This document shows positions 1-7,830 of a stretch of DNA of 46,158 bases, piece by piece. Position 1 is the first letter of the stretch; every line of letters starts with the position of its first letter. Source of the DNA: Microcella sp. (lineage in GTDB: Bacteria > Actinomycetota > Actinomycetes > Actinomycetales > Microbacteriaceae); NCBI GenBank assembly GCA_030158585.1, contig JAOASR010000101.1, positions 1 through 46,158 on the forward strand, given 5' to 3'. Made by a program: the position numbers and the translations under genes. Below the pieces are notes generated by a model. It was not told the origin of the DNA, did not search any database, and saw only the letters and a list, made by a program, of their open reading frames with translations.

Positions 1-121
1 GCAAGCAGTACGCCCGGGGGCGCGCGGTGTGCCCGAAACAGCGCGGTGTGCGCGCGGAAGACCCCGCGTGCGCGCCGCCGCCCGACCGGCGTGGATGCCC
101 GAGGCCGTCGCGCGCGCCGGG

Positions 122-127
122 TACCGT
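122..127 (+). promoter_or_regulatory. -10 element of a leaderless DUF3097 transcript
   Basis: TACCGT lies exactly six bases before the GTG at 134, so transcription should start at or next to the start codon. Bases 1-121 hold no gene I can support. Confidence 0.5.
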
Positions 128-133
128 CGCCGG

Positions 134-1033
134 GTGACCGCTTCACCGCTCGGCCCCGGCTCCTCCGACCGCGACCTCGACGACCGTGCGAGCGGCTACG
201 TCGACCCGTACGGCGCCGACGTGCTCGGCGGCGACTGGCGGGCGCGCGGCCGCGTCGTCGTGCCCGAGGTTCCGGCCGAGAAAGACCTCGTCGTCGAGCT
301 GCCCGACTCAGGTTTCGTCGGCGCCGTCGTGCGCGTCGAGCTCGGCACCGTGCTCCTCGAAGATCGCAGGGGCAGGGTGCGGGTCTTCCCGCTGGGAGGA
401 GGCTTCCTCGTCGAGGGCGCCCCGGTCATCCTCACCGCCCCCGTCGCGGCGAAGCCGACGGGCCGTCAGCGCACCGCGAGCGGATCGTTCGCCGTCGACG
501 AGCAGCGCGCTCGCGTCGCCCGCGGCAGCCGCATCTGGGTCGAGGGCCGCCACGACGCCGAGCTCGTCGAGCAGGTGTGGGGCGACGACCTGCGCGTCGA
601 GGGCGTCGTCGTCGAGTACCTCGAAGGCGTCGACCACCTCGCCGAGCGGCTGCGCGAGTTCGACCCCGCGCCCGGGCGTCGCGTCGGCGTGCTCGTCGAC
701 CACCTCGTCGCAGGATCGAAGGAGGAGCGGCTCACGCGCGAGGCGCTGAGAGGGGTGGATGCCCGCCACGTGCTCGTCGTCGGGCATCCGTACATCGACG
801 TCTGGGCCGCCGTGAAGCCCGCCCGCGTCGGCATCGAAGCCTGGCCGGACGTGCCGAGGGGCGAAGAGTGGAAGACGGGCGTGCTGCGCCGTCTCGGCTG
901 GCCGCACGCGACGCAGGCCGACACGGCCGCGGCGTGGCGACGGATTCGCGGCTCGGTGCGCAGCTTCGCCGATCTCGACCCGGCGCTGCTCGGCCGGGTC
1001 GAGGAGCTCATCGACTTCGTGACCGCGCCTTAA
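134..1033 (+). CDS. DUF3097 family protein
   Basis: A 299-residue protein of the actinobacterial DUF3097 family, which has no established biochemical role. The recognisable core is the central stretch reading SRIWVEGRHDAELVEQVWGD and then VEYLEGVDHLAERL, which in my memory resembles a Toprim-like nucleic-acid fold. This resemblance is inference. An upstream in-frame ATG exists at 29, but I chose GTG 134 because the sequence before it is low-complexity Arg-rich read-through and because a -10 hexamer sits six bases upstream of 134. It is monocistronic and ends at a hairpin shared with the convergent cold-shock gene. No signal peptide or membrane segment is visible, so it should be cytoplasmic. 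Confidence 0.85.
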   Translation: MTASPLGPGSSDRDLDDRASGYVDPYGADVLGGDWRARGRVVVPEVPAEKDLVVELPDSGFVGAVVRVELGTVLLEDRRGRVRVFPLGGGFLVEGAPVILTAPVAAKPTGRQRTASGSFAVDEQRARVARGSRIWVEGRHDAELVEQVWGDDLRVEGVVVEYLEGVDHLAERLREFDPAPGRRVGVLVDHLVAGSKEERLTREALRGVDARHVLVVGHPYIDVWAAVKPARVGIEAWPDVPRGEEWKTGVLRRLGWPHATQADTAAAWRRIRGSVRSFADLDPALLGRVEELIDFVTAP

Positions 1034-1040
1034 CGACGAA

Positions 1041-1068
1041 AGCCGCCCCACATCATCGGGGGGCGGCT
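1041..1068. terminator. bidirectional hairpin between DUF3097 gene and cspA
   Basis: A perfect 9-bp stem AGCCGCCCC/GGGGCGGCT with a ten-base loop lies between two convergent genes. No T run follows on either side, as is common in high-GC actinobacteria. Confidence 0.7.
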
Positions 1069-1118
1069 CTCGTGAGGTTCGCGTGACGAGTCACGCGACG
1101 CGCTGCAGTCGGTGAAGA

Positions 1119-1322
1119 CTAGAGCGGGCGGATGTTCTCGGCCTGGAGGCCCTTGGGGCCCTGGGCCACGTCGAACTCGACCTTCTGGTTCTCATCGAGC
1201 GAACGGTAGCCGTTGCTCTGGATGGCCGAGAAGTGCGCGAACACGTCGGCGCTTCCGTCATCGGGGGTGATGAATCCGAAGCCCTTTTCGGCGTTGAACC
1301 ACTTAACGGTGCCTGTCGTCAT
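1119..1322 (-). CDS. cspA: cold-shock protein (CspA family)
   Basis: A 67-residue single-domain cold-shock protein that binds single-stranded RNA and DNA and acts as an RNA chaperone in the cytoplasm. The protein starts [18 protein letters not shown], with the RNP1 motif KGFGFI, and continues with DVFAHFSAI (RNP2-like VFAHF). The length is typical of the family. AAGGGAG lies six bases upstream of the ATG. The upstream intergenic space is long (about 280 bases), leaving room for the long 5' leader usual for cold-shock genes, and contains a perfect palindrome at 1353-1369. Identity is secure. Which paralog of the genome it is cannot be told from this window. Confidence 0.95.
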   Translation of the reverse strand: MTTGTVKWFNAEKGFGFITPDDGSADVFAHFSAIQSNGYRSLDENQKVEFDVAQGPKGLQAENIRPL

Positions 1323-1352
1323 TACTGACTCCCTTGTTTCCTACTTCACGGA

Positions 1353-1369
1353 GTTTCGACTGTCGAAAC
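1353..1369. promoter_or_regulatory. palindrome in the cspA leader
   Basis: GTTTCGAC-T-GTCGAAAC is a perfect 8+1+8 inverted repeat about 30 bases before the cspA start codon. It could be a hairpin in the leader RNA or an operator. The remainder of 1323-1602 shows no gene. I could not choose a convincing cspA promoter. Confidence 0.45.
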
Positions 1370-1602
1370 CACCAGTCGAACCAACTCGTGAACCGTATCC
1401 ATCGGGGAGTAGCGACCTGCTTGGTGTTCCAGGACGCCCGGCGCAGCGAGGCGTATCAACTTCGTTGCTCACAGTAGTGCACGGCCCCTCTTTCGGCACC
1501 ATCGTCATCGAGTTGTTACCGATCCGGCGCTCAGCCTGCTGCAAGAGCGGCGCACTACGGTCGCCCCGGGCGCCCTGCCCGCTCCCTCACCTGGAGAGAC
1601 CC

Positions 1603-2229
1603 ATGAGCTTCTTCGACCGCATCTTCGGCAGCCGCACTCCCGAGCCCGAGACCGCCCCGCCGCCGCCCCGCGCGCCGCGCAGCGACGACGAGCGCGCGGT
1701 CGAGCGCTACCGCTACCTGCTCGAGACGGCGCCGCCCGAGACGATCGAGAAGGTGCACGCCGAGGCCTTCGCCAAGCTCACGCCCGAGCAGCGTCGCCTC
1801 GTGTTCGAGCGCCTGAGCGCCGAGGCTCCGCAGGGCGAGGCCCCGCGCGACGACCAGCCCTCGACGCTCGCGCAGGCCGCCACCCGCTCCGAGCTGCGCC
1901 AGCCCGGCACGATGGAGCGCTCGTTCGCCGGCCCCTCGTTCGGCAGCATGATGGGCGCCTCGCTGCTCGGCACGGTCGCCGGCTACGTCGTCGCCTCGGC
2001 GCTCGTGAGCGCCTTCCTGCCGCCCCTGGACGGCGGCGGGGCCGAGGCGGGTGGCGAGGGCGACACCGGTGGCGAGGGCGACGCCGGCGATGCCGGTGCG
2101 ACGGATGCGGGCGGTGCCGACTCCGGCGCGGATGCGGGCGCCGGCGACGGTGGCGGCTTCTTCGACGCCGGTGGCTTCGACGGAGGCGGCGGCTTCGACG
2201 GCGGCGGCTTCGGCGATTTCGGCTTCTGA
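1603..2229 (+). CDS. hypothetical protein with one membrane segment and Gly/Asp-rich tail
   Basis: A 208-residue protein I do not recognise. The start ATG is supported by GGAGAG six bases upstream; a longer in-frame extension exists but would overlap the cspA leader. Residues 1-30 are Pro-rich, and residues 35-75 are charged and helical (ERYRYLLETAPPETIEKVHAE). A hydrophobic segment lies at about 110-130 (SMMGASLLGTVAGYVVASAL). The last 75 residues are almost only Gly, Asp, Ala and Phe and end GGGGFDGGGFGDFGF. One base separates it from the DUF427 gene, so the two are probably cotranscribed and coupled. A membrane-anchored protein with a flexible glycine-rich tail is the most that can be said. 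Confidence 0.7.
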   Translation: MSFFDRIFGSRTPEPETAPPPPRAPRSDDERAVERYRYLLETAPPETIEKVHAEAFAKLTPEQRRLVFERLSAEAPQGEAPRDDQPSTLAQAATRSELRQPGTMERSFAGPSFGSMMGASLLGTVAGYVVASALVSAFLPPLDGGGAEAGGEGDTGGEGDAGDAGATDAGGADSGADAGAGDGGGFFDAGGFDGGGGFDGGGFGDFGF

Positions 2230-2230
2230 C

Positions 2231-2740
2231 ATGGCCCGTCGCGACCTCCGAGCCGGCCGCATCGAGCCCGGCCCCGGGCAGGAGTCGGTCTGGGACTACC
2301 CGCGCCCGCCGCGCGTCGAGCCCGTGCACGCACGCGTCACGATCGAGCTCGGCGGCCACGTGATCGCCGACTCGACGCGCGCGGTGCGCGTGCTCGAGAC
2401 GAGCCACCCGCCCGCGTACTACCTGCCGCCGGACGACTTCGTCGACGGCGCTCTGCGCCCCGTCGAGGGCTCGACCTTCTGCGAGTTCAAGGGCCGCGCC
2501 GCCTATGCCGACGTCGTGTGCGGTCAGTCGATCGCGCAGCGCGCCGCCTGGTACTACCCGTCGCCGAGCCGCGGCTTCGAGAGCATCGCGGGCTTCGTCT
2601 CGGTGTATCCGGGCCGCATGGATCGCTGCACCGTCGACGGCGAGGTCGTGCAGCCGCAGGAGGGCGACTTCTACGGCGGCTGGATCACCGCGAACATCGT
2701 CGGGCCGTTCAAGGGAGCCGAGGGCACCTGGGGCTGGTGA
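2231..2740 (+). CDS. DUF427 domain-containing protein
   Basis: A 169-residue cytoplasmic protein of the DUF427 family (small beta-rich fold, role unknown). Diagnostic stretches are VWDYPRPPRVEP near the N-terminus, the central PPAYYLPPDDF, FCEFKGRAAYADV and, near the end, GDFYGGWITANIVGPFKG. The length agrees with the family. The ATG at 2231 follows the stop of the preceding gene by one base and has no ribosome binding site of its own, which suggests translational coupling. An in-frame upstream ATG at 2051 lies within the Gly-rich gene and is rejected as out-of-frame shadow. Confidence 0.85.
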   Translation: MARRDLRAGRIEPGPGQESVWDYPRPPRVEPVHARVTIELGGHVIADSTRAVRVLETSHPPAYYLPPDDFVDGALRPVEGSTFCEFKGRAAYADVVCGQSIAQRAAWYYPSPSRGFESIAGFVSVYPGRMDRCTVDGEVVQPQEGDFYGGWITANIVGPFKGAEGTWGW

Positions 2741-2845
2741 GCGGCACCTCCGCCTGAGCGTGCCACCTGCGCGGCTCACGTCAGCGGGTCACGCGGGCTG
2801 TGAACCTTTCGGGCGGCCGAACTGCGCCCCGGGCATCCGCCCTGG

Positions 2846-2851
2846 CACACT
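2846..2851 (+). promoter_or_regulatory. -10-like element, leaderless VIT gene
   Basis: CACACT (fits nAnnnT) is six bases before GTG 2858, the same spacing as the other leaderless-type starts in the window. There is no Shine-Dalgarno sequence before this GTG. Confidence 0.4.
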
Positions 2852-2857
2852 GACGGC

Positions 2858-3964
2858 GTGACCGAGGCGAGCCCTTCTGACGCGCCGAGCCGCGCCGACA
2901 TCCGGCGCTGGCGGCGCTACCTCGCCGACGAGCGAGCCGAGGCCGCCGTCTACCGCGACCTGGCCCGCCGTCGCGCCGGCGAGGAGCGCGCGATCCTGCT
3001 CGCGCTCGCCGACGCCGAGGGTCGTCACGAGGCGCACTGGATGTCGCTGCTGGGCGACGAGGCCGCTCGGGTTCCCGCCGTGTCGCTCCGCACGCGCATC
3101 CTGGGGTTCTTCGCGCGGCGCTTCGGCAGCGTCTTCGTGCTCGCGCTCGCGCAGCGCGCCGAGTCCCGCTCGCCGTATGAAGACGATGCGCACGCGACCG
3201 CGGCGATGGCGGCCGACGAGCGCATCCATCAGGAGGTCGTGCGCGGCCTCGCCGCCCGCGGGCGCCAGCGACTCTCGGGCACCTTCCGCGCCGCGGTGTT
3301 CGGCGCCAACGACGGACTCGTGTCGAACCTCGCTCTCGTGCTGGGCATCGGGGCGACCGGCGTGCCGGCGACGACCGTGCTCTTCACGGGCATCGCGGGC
3401 CTGCTTGCCGGAGCGCTCTCGATGGGCGCGGGCGAGTACGTCTCGGTGCGCTCGCAGCGCGAGCTGCTCGACGCCTCGACGCCCGACCCCGACGCGCACA
3501 CCGCCGTGCCGCACCTCGACGTCGACGCCAACGAGCTCGCGCTTGTCTACCGGGCGCGCGGCATGAGCGAAGGCGAGGCGCTCGCTCGCGCTCGCGAGGT
3601 CGTCGCCGAGTACGACCCGACCGTCGCCGCCGCCCGCGCCGCCGAGACGCGTGCGCGCGTCGCCCTGACCGACGAGCACGAGGCGATCGGCTCGGCGTGG
3701 GGTGCGGCGGCGTCGAGCTTCTGCTTCTTCGCGAGCGGTGCGGTCATCCCCGTCATCCCCTACCTGCTGGGGATGTCCGGCGTCGCGGCGGTCATCACGG
3801 CGGCCGTTCTCGTCGGTCTCGCGCTGCTCGTGACGGGCACGATCGTCGGTGTGCTGTCGGGGGCATCGCCGTGGCGTCGGGCCCTGCGTCAGCTCGCGAT
3901 CGGGTACGGCGCCGCTGCGGCGACGTACGCCCTCGGGCTCGCCTTCGGCACGACGCTCGCCTGA
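2858..3964 (+). CDS. rubrerythrin-VIT1/CCC1 fusion, putative Fe/Mn transporter
   Basis: A 368-residue integral membrane protein. Residues 15-125 form a ferritin-like (rubrerythrin) domain with E/ExxH features such as DERAEAAVYRDLA, ALADAEGRHEAHW and ADERIHQEVV. From about residue 145 the VIT1/CCC1 domain begins (FRAAVFGANDGLVSNLALVL, then GALSMGAGEYVSVRSQREL), with the last membrane helices at 285-365. Characterised relatives (MbfA-type and plant VIT) move Fe2+ or Mn2+ out of the cytoplasm, with the ferritin-like part sensing or oxidising the metal. Direction and metal here are inferred. It stands alone on its strand. The start is GTG, with a -10-like element six bases before it and no ribosome binding site. 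Confidence 0.9.
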   Translation: MTEASPSDAPSRADIRRWRRYLADERAEAAVYRDLARRRAGEERAILLALADAEGRHEAHWMSLLGDEAARVPAVSLRTRILGFFARRFGSVFVLALAQRAESRSPYEDDAHATAAMAADERIHQEVVRGLAARGRQRLSGTFRAAVFGANDGLVSNLALVLGIGATGVPATTVLFTGIAGLLAGALSMGAGEYVSVRSQRELLDASTPDPDAHTAVPHLDVDANELALVYRARGMSEGEALARAREVVAEYDPTVAAARAAETRARVALTDEHEAIGSAWGAAASSFCFFASGAVIPVIPYLLGMSGVAAVITAAVLVGLALLVTGTIVGVLSGASPWRRALRQLAIGYGAAAATYALGLAFGTTLA

Positions 3965-4227
3965 CGCGGACGTTCGCTGTGACGAACGCTCGCGAACGAT
4001 TCGTGAGCGTTGCCAGGCTTTTGCCAGGTTCGGTCACCGACTCTGGTAGTGCGGCTCCGACAGCCGTAGGGGCGAGCATCCCCGGTGTGTGCGATTCCAC
4101 CGGGTGCGGTGCAGTGACCTCCTGACGCCGGCTCTGACGAGCGGGTGCGAATGCGCAACGACGTGCACTGCCCGTATTCGACCAGCGCCCGCTCCTGGAC
4201 GCTGCCACGAGAAAAGCCCCACGCTCC
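3965..4227 (+). other. 263-base non-coding leader before the M23 gene
   Basis: No gene is visible. It has a TTGCCAGG direct repeat (about 4011-4028), a weak promoter-like TTGCCA-17-TGGTAG at 4021-4049, and several GC-rich segments able to pair. A structured leader is possible. I looked for and did not find the conserved bases of the c-di-AMP riboswitch often found before such peptidase genes. Confidence 0.3.
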
Positions 4228-4974
4228 ATGCCCACTCCACCCTGGTTCTTCCGCGTGCGCCCCGGCGCCTCCACCTCGACCTCGGCCGATGAGCCGGCCC
4301 GCCGCGGGGCGCACGCCTACCCGGCGAAGGCCGTCGACCCGCACCATCGCCGTGAGCGCCTGCTGGCGAGCGGCATCGTGCTGCTGGCGTCGACGCTGCT
4401 CGCCGGCAACGGCGTCGCGGCGATGGGAAGCGTGCTCGACGACGAGACCCGCGCCGCCGCTCAGCCGCGGCCGCAGACCTTCGCCGTGAGCGCCGACGTC
4501 GCCACCCCCACCGCCGTGCGCGACGACTTCGGCGTCACCTGGACTCCGCCGGTCGTATACCCCCTCGGCCCCGGCGCCCCGCAGACCGATGGCTTCGGCT
4601 ACCGCGCAGCGCCCTGCGCCGGATGCTCGACCGACCATCACGGAGTCGACTGGACTCCCGGCGCGGGAACCCCCGTCGCGAGCATCGCCGACGGCGTCGT
4701 GACCGCGGTGGGCCACGACGGCACCTTCGGTATGCGCGTCGAGATCGAGCACGTCGTGGACGGCGTCGCCGTGCGCACCCTCTCGGCCCACCTGCAGTCG
4801 AACTCGGTGCCGGTGTCGGTCGGCGAGACCGTCGAGGTCGGCCAGGTCATCGGCGCCGTCGGGAACACCGGGCAGAGCACCGGCGCTCACCTGCACTTCG
4901 AGGTACACCTGGGTGGCACGCCCGTCGACCCCGTGGCGTGGCTCGCGACGCACGTGCGCACCCAGCCGCGCTGA
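4228..4974 (+). CDS. M23 family metallopeptidase (LytM-type), membrane-anchored
   Basis: A 248-residue cell-wall peptidase that probably cleaves peptide bonds in peptidoglycan outside the membrane. A basic N-terminal 45 residues precede one hydrophobic segment (LLASGIVLLASTLLAGNGVA, about 45-65), acting as signal or anchor. The peptidase domain occupies about 110-240. The zinc motif HxxxD is at H137-D141 (HHGVD), the catalytic-type His at H189 (SAHLQ), and HxH at H221-H223 (HLHFE), so all residues for activity are present. The start codon has only a weak ribosome binding site; no better in-frame start exists nearby. The gene is preceded by a long non-coding leader that may carry its control. 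Confidence 0.9.
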   Translation: MPTPPWFFRVRPGASTSTSADEPARRGAHAYPAKAVDPHHRRERLLASGIVLLASTLLAGNGVAAMGSVLDDETRAAAQPRPQTFAVSADVATPTAVRDDFGVTWTPPVVYPLGPGAPQTDGFGYRAAPCAGCSTDHHGVDWTPGAGTPVASIADGVVTAVGHDGTFGMRVEIEHVVDGVAVRTLSAHLQSNSVPVSVGETVEVGQVIGAVGNTGQSTGAHLHFEVHLGGTPVDPVAWLATHVRTQPR

Positions 4975-5064
4975 CGCGCTCGACCCGGCCCCCGCATCCG
5001 CCACCGCTCGCGACGCGCAGCGGCGAGCAAACCGAGAGTTCATCCGCTCCGAATCCCTCGTGCT

Positions 5065-5070
5065 TAGACT
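5065..5070 (+). promoter_or_regulatory. -10 element (TAGACT) of the radical SAM gene
   Basis: TAGACT would start transcription near 5077, giving a leader of about 50 bases that carries the ribosome binding site before GTG 5129. The -35 region is not obvious. Confidence 0.45.
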
Positions 5071-5128
5071 GACGCCACGCTGCGCATCGCCGCTCTGCGT
5101 CCGCCGGAACCACCGAGGGAGACCACCT

Positions 5129-6604
5129 GTGTCGATCGCCGCTTTCGCCCGCCGAGTAGAGCTGCAGACGCGGCCGATCCACCCCGAGACGCAGGCCGCG
5201 CTCGAGAAGCGCTGGGCAGAGCTGCCGGAGCACGCGAAGACCCCCGAGCAGCTGCTCGGCAAGTGTGCGGTCGGGTGCGAGGGCACGCACGGCGTGTTCC
5301 CGAAGTGCAACCTCACGTGCTCGCCCTGCTACCACTCGGCTGACGCCAACAAGGTGCGCATCGACGGCGATCACACCGTGAACGAGGTCACCAAGCAGAT
5401 GGCGCTGCTGCGGCAGATCCGCGGCCCGCGTGCGCACGCCCAGCTCATCGGCGGCGAGGTGAGCCTGCTGCCCCCGAAGGCGCACCGCGACACCCTCAAG
5501 GCCATGCGCGCGGTCGGGCGAGAGCCGATGTCGATGACGCACGGCGATTTCGACTACGACTACCTGCTCGACGTCGTGCTCGACGACGATGGCAAGCCGG
5601 CCTTCAAGAAGGTCTCGTTCGCCGCCCACTTCGACTCGCTCATGCGCGGTCGTCGCGGTGCGGTGCGGCCGAAGAGCGAGGCCGAGCTGAACCCGTTCCG
5701 CGAGAAGTTCGCCGAGATGTTCGTCGACCTCAAGAAGCAGACCGGCGTGCAGTCGTACCTCGCGCACAACATGACGGTGACCCCGACGAACCTCGACGAG
5801 GTCGAGGAGGTCACGCGCGACGTGCTCGCGATGCCCTACGACATGATGTCGTTCCAGCCCGCGGCCTTCATCGGCGACGACCGCCGCTGGAAGGAGAACT
5901 TCGAAGAGGTCACGATCGACGCGGTGTGGGAGCGCATCGAGGCCGGCGCCGGCCAGAAGCTGCCCCACAAGGCCGTGCAGTTCGGAGACCCGCGCTGCAA
6001 CCGCCACACGGTCGGCGTCATGGTCGACGGGCGCTTCGCCTCGGTGCTCGACGCCGACGAGCCGAAGGACATCGCCGCGCGCGACCGCTTCCTGAAGCAC
6101 TACGGCGGCATGATCTTCGGCGACATCCCGCGCTGGGCGCTCACGGTCAAGGTCATCCGCGCGGTGCTGAGCCACCCGCAGGACCTCCCGCCGCTCGTCG
6201 GACTCATGAGCCGCATCGTCAAGCGCGGCGGAGGCCTGCGCGCCGTCATCCGGGCCGCGCGCAAGGGCAAGGTGAGCTTCAAGACCTTCGTCGTGCACAA
6301 CTTCATGGACGCCGAGCAGGTCAAGCCCGCCTGGGACATGATGAAGAAGGGCATCGTCGCCGACGACCCCAAGCTGAAGGAGACGCAGGAGCGCCTCGGC
6401 TCGTGCATGTACGCCATGAGTCACCCCGAGACGGGCGAGCTCGTGCCGGCGTGCGCCCAGCACTCGGTGCTCGACCCGATCGAGAACATCGGCCTGCGCA
6501 CGCTGCTGCCGCTTGAGCCCAAGGGCGAGCGCCCGGGCGAGCGCCGCACGGGCATCTCGAACGGCAAGGTCGACGAGCTCGTCTCCGACGGCTCGCGCTG
6601 GTAG
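5129..6604 (+). CDS. radical SAM domain protein
   Basis: A 491-residue radical S-adenosylmethionine enzyme of unknown substrate. The cluster motif CNLTCSPC (CxxxCxxC, about residues 57-64) would bind the [4Fe-4S] cluster, and GGEVSLLPPK about 50 residues later matches the GGEP-like SAM-binding motif. Two more cysteines lie just before (KCAVGCEGTHG) and others near the C-terminus (GSCMYAMSHPETGELVPAC), which could bind a further cluster or a substrate. The family normally does carbon-radical chemistry on peptides, cofactors or RNA; nothing nearby identifies the target. I chose GTG 5129 because GAGGGAGA sits eight bases upstream; the same reading frame continues upstream through the M23 gene only as a shadow. 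It stands alone and ends before a large hairpin. Confidence 0.85.
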   Translation: MSIAAFARRVELQTRPIHPETQAALEKRWAELPEHAKTPEQLLGKCAVGCEGTHGVFPKCNLTCSPCYHSADANKVRIDGDHTVNEVTKQMALLRQIRGPRAHAQLIGGEVSLLPPKAHRDTLKAMRAVGREPMSMTHGDFDYDYLLDVVLDDDGKPAFKKVSFAAHFDSLMRGRRGAVRPKSEAELNPFREKFAEMFVDLKKQTGVQSYLAHNMTVTPTNLDEVEEVTRDVLAMPYDMMSFQPAAFIGDDRRWKENFEEVTIDAVWERIEAGAGQKLPHKAVQFGDPRCNRHTVGVMVDGRFASVLDADEPKDIAARDRFLKHYGGMIFGDIPRWALTVKVIRAVLSHPQDLPPLVGLMSRIVKRGGGLRAVIRAARKGKVSFKTFVVHNFMDAEQVKPAWDMMKKGIVADDPKLKETQERLGSCMYAMSHPETGELVPACAQHSVLDPIENIGLRTLLPLEPKGERPGERRTGISNGKVDELVSDGSRW

Positions 6605-6655
6605 GTCGCCTGCGCTGGCGCGTCGCGGCGCTGCTCCGCCACCCGCGTGACAGCA

Positions 6656-6729
6656 CCGCGAGTGTGCCCGTTTGTGGCGATTGATCGGGAAGATTTCGGC
6701 TCACTCGCCACAAACCCGCGCACTCGCGG
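6656..6729. terminator. large imperfect inverted repeat between convergent genes
   Basis: Arms 6656-6680 and 6705-6729 pair at 22 of 25 positions (outer CCGCGAGTG, inner TTTGTGGCGA), around a 24-base loop. Lying between convergent genes it can end transcription from both sides. The length is more than a terminator needs, so a dispersed palindromic repeat is also possible. Confidence 0.6.
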
Positions 6730-6735
6730 GCGGCG

Positions 6736-7830
6736 TCAGCCCGCGACGACCGTGCAGGCCGAGCGGGGGATGAGCGCCGTCGCGCGCTCGCCGATCGCGA
6801 GCGGCCGGCTCGCAGGCACCTCAGCGGTCAGGCGCGGGCTGTCGACCGACCCGGCCGGAGCATCCGCTGCCTGATCGGTGACGGCGAGCGCGAGCTCGGC
6901 ACGCGGTCCGCGCGGGGTGCGCTCGGCGACGACGACGTCGACCGCGACGAAACCCTCGGGGGCGGATGCTCGTGCCGCGACCACCTGGATCGCCTCGTGC
7001 CGCACGACGAGCACTCCCGCACCCTCGGCCCACGTCTCACCGTCGGCGGCGGGCACCTCGCCGATCGCCGAGACGTGGATTCCATCGCGCACGGTGCCCG
7101 GCACCTCGATGCGGCCGCCCATGAGCCTCGCCACGTCGAGCGACACCGGGCGCGTGTAGAGGCGCTCGACGGTGTCGTGCTGCAGGAGGCGCCCGCCCTT
7201 GAGCAGGGCGACCCGGTCGGCGACGATCGCCGCCTCGTCGCGGTCGTGCGTGACCATGACGACCGTGGGGGCGACCTGGGCGCGAATGGCCGCGAGCAGC
7301 TCGTGCATGTCCGAGCGCAGCTCGGGGTCGAGAGCGCTGAACGGCTCGTCGAGCAGCAGCACGCGCGGCCGGGCGGCGAGGGCGCGAGCGAGGGCGACGC
7401 GCTGCTCCTGGCCGCCCGAGAGCGCCGTGACGGGGCGCGGGCCGAAGCCCGCGAGCTGCACGAGCTCGAGGAACTGGGTCGCATCCGCCCGCGCCTCGCG
7501 CTTCGGCTGGCCCGCGACGGTCGCCGCGAAGGCGACGTTGTCGAGCACGCTCAGGTGCGGGAAGAGCAGGGGGCGCTGGAAGACCATCGCCATGCCGCGC
7601 CGCTCGGGAGCGAGACCCGCGACGTCGGCTCCGTCGACGAGGATGCGGCCGGCGCTCGGCACGTCGAGGCCCGCGATCGAGCGCAGCACGGTCGATTTGC
7701 CCGAGCCGGAGGGCCCGAGGATGGCGAGGCACTCGCCGGGCGCGACCGAGAACGACACGGCGTCGACGGCGGGGCGGGAGGCGTCGTCGAAGACCTTGGT
7801 CAGGGCGTCGAGGCTGAGAGAGGCGCTCAC
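6736..7830 (-). CDS. ABC importer ATP-binding protein
   Basis: A 364-residue ATPase of an importer, acting at the inner face of the membrane. Walker A GPSGSGKST is near residue 38, the signature LSGGQEQRVALARAL near 140, Walker B LLLDEPFSALDP after it, and the switch His follows in VTHDRDEA. After about residue 235 there is a C-terminal extension rich in beta strands that resembles the TOBE-type regulatory domain of CysA/PotA-like proteins. The GTG start at 7830 overlaps the stop of the permease gene by four bases (GTGA) and has AAAGG upstream. It is the last gene of a four-gene operon. The substrate is not evident; the operon arrangement recalls the uncharacterised YnjBCD importer. Confidence 0.9.
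   Translation of the reverse strand: MSASLSLDALTKVFDDASRPAVDAVSFSVAPGECLAILGPSGSGKSTVLRSIAGLDVPSAGRILVDGADVAGLAPERRGMAMVFQRPLLFPHLSVLDNVAFAATVAGQPKREARADATQFLELVQLAGFGPRPVTALSGGQEQRVALARALAARPRVLLLDEPFSALDPELRSDMHELLAAIRAQVAPTVVMVTHDRDEAAIVADRVALLKGGRLLQHDTVERLYTRPVSLDVARLMGGRIEVPGTVRDGIHVSAIGEVPAADGETWAEGAGVLVVRHEAIQVVAARASAPEGFVAVDVVVAERTPRGPRAELALAVTDQAADAPAGSVDSPRLTAEVPASRPLAIGERATALIPRSACTVVAG

Noticed and set aside
3965-4227. c-di-AMP (ydaO-type) riboswitch before the M23 peptidase gene
   Set aside because: The location is typical, but I could not find the conserved GGGGUGAAUC and the CCGUCAGCUAACC-like segments.
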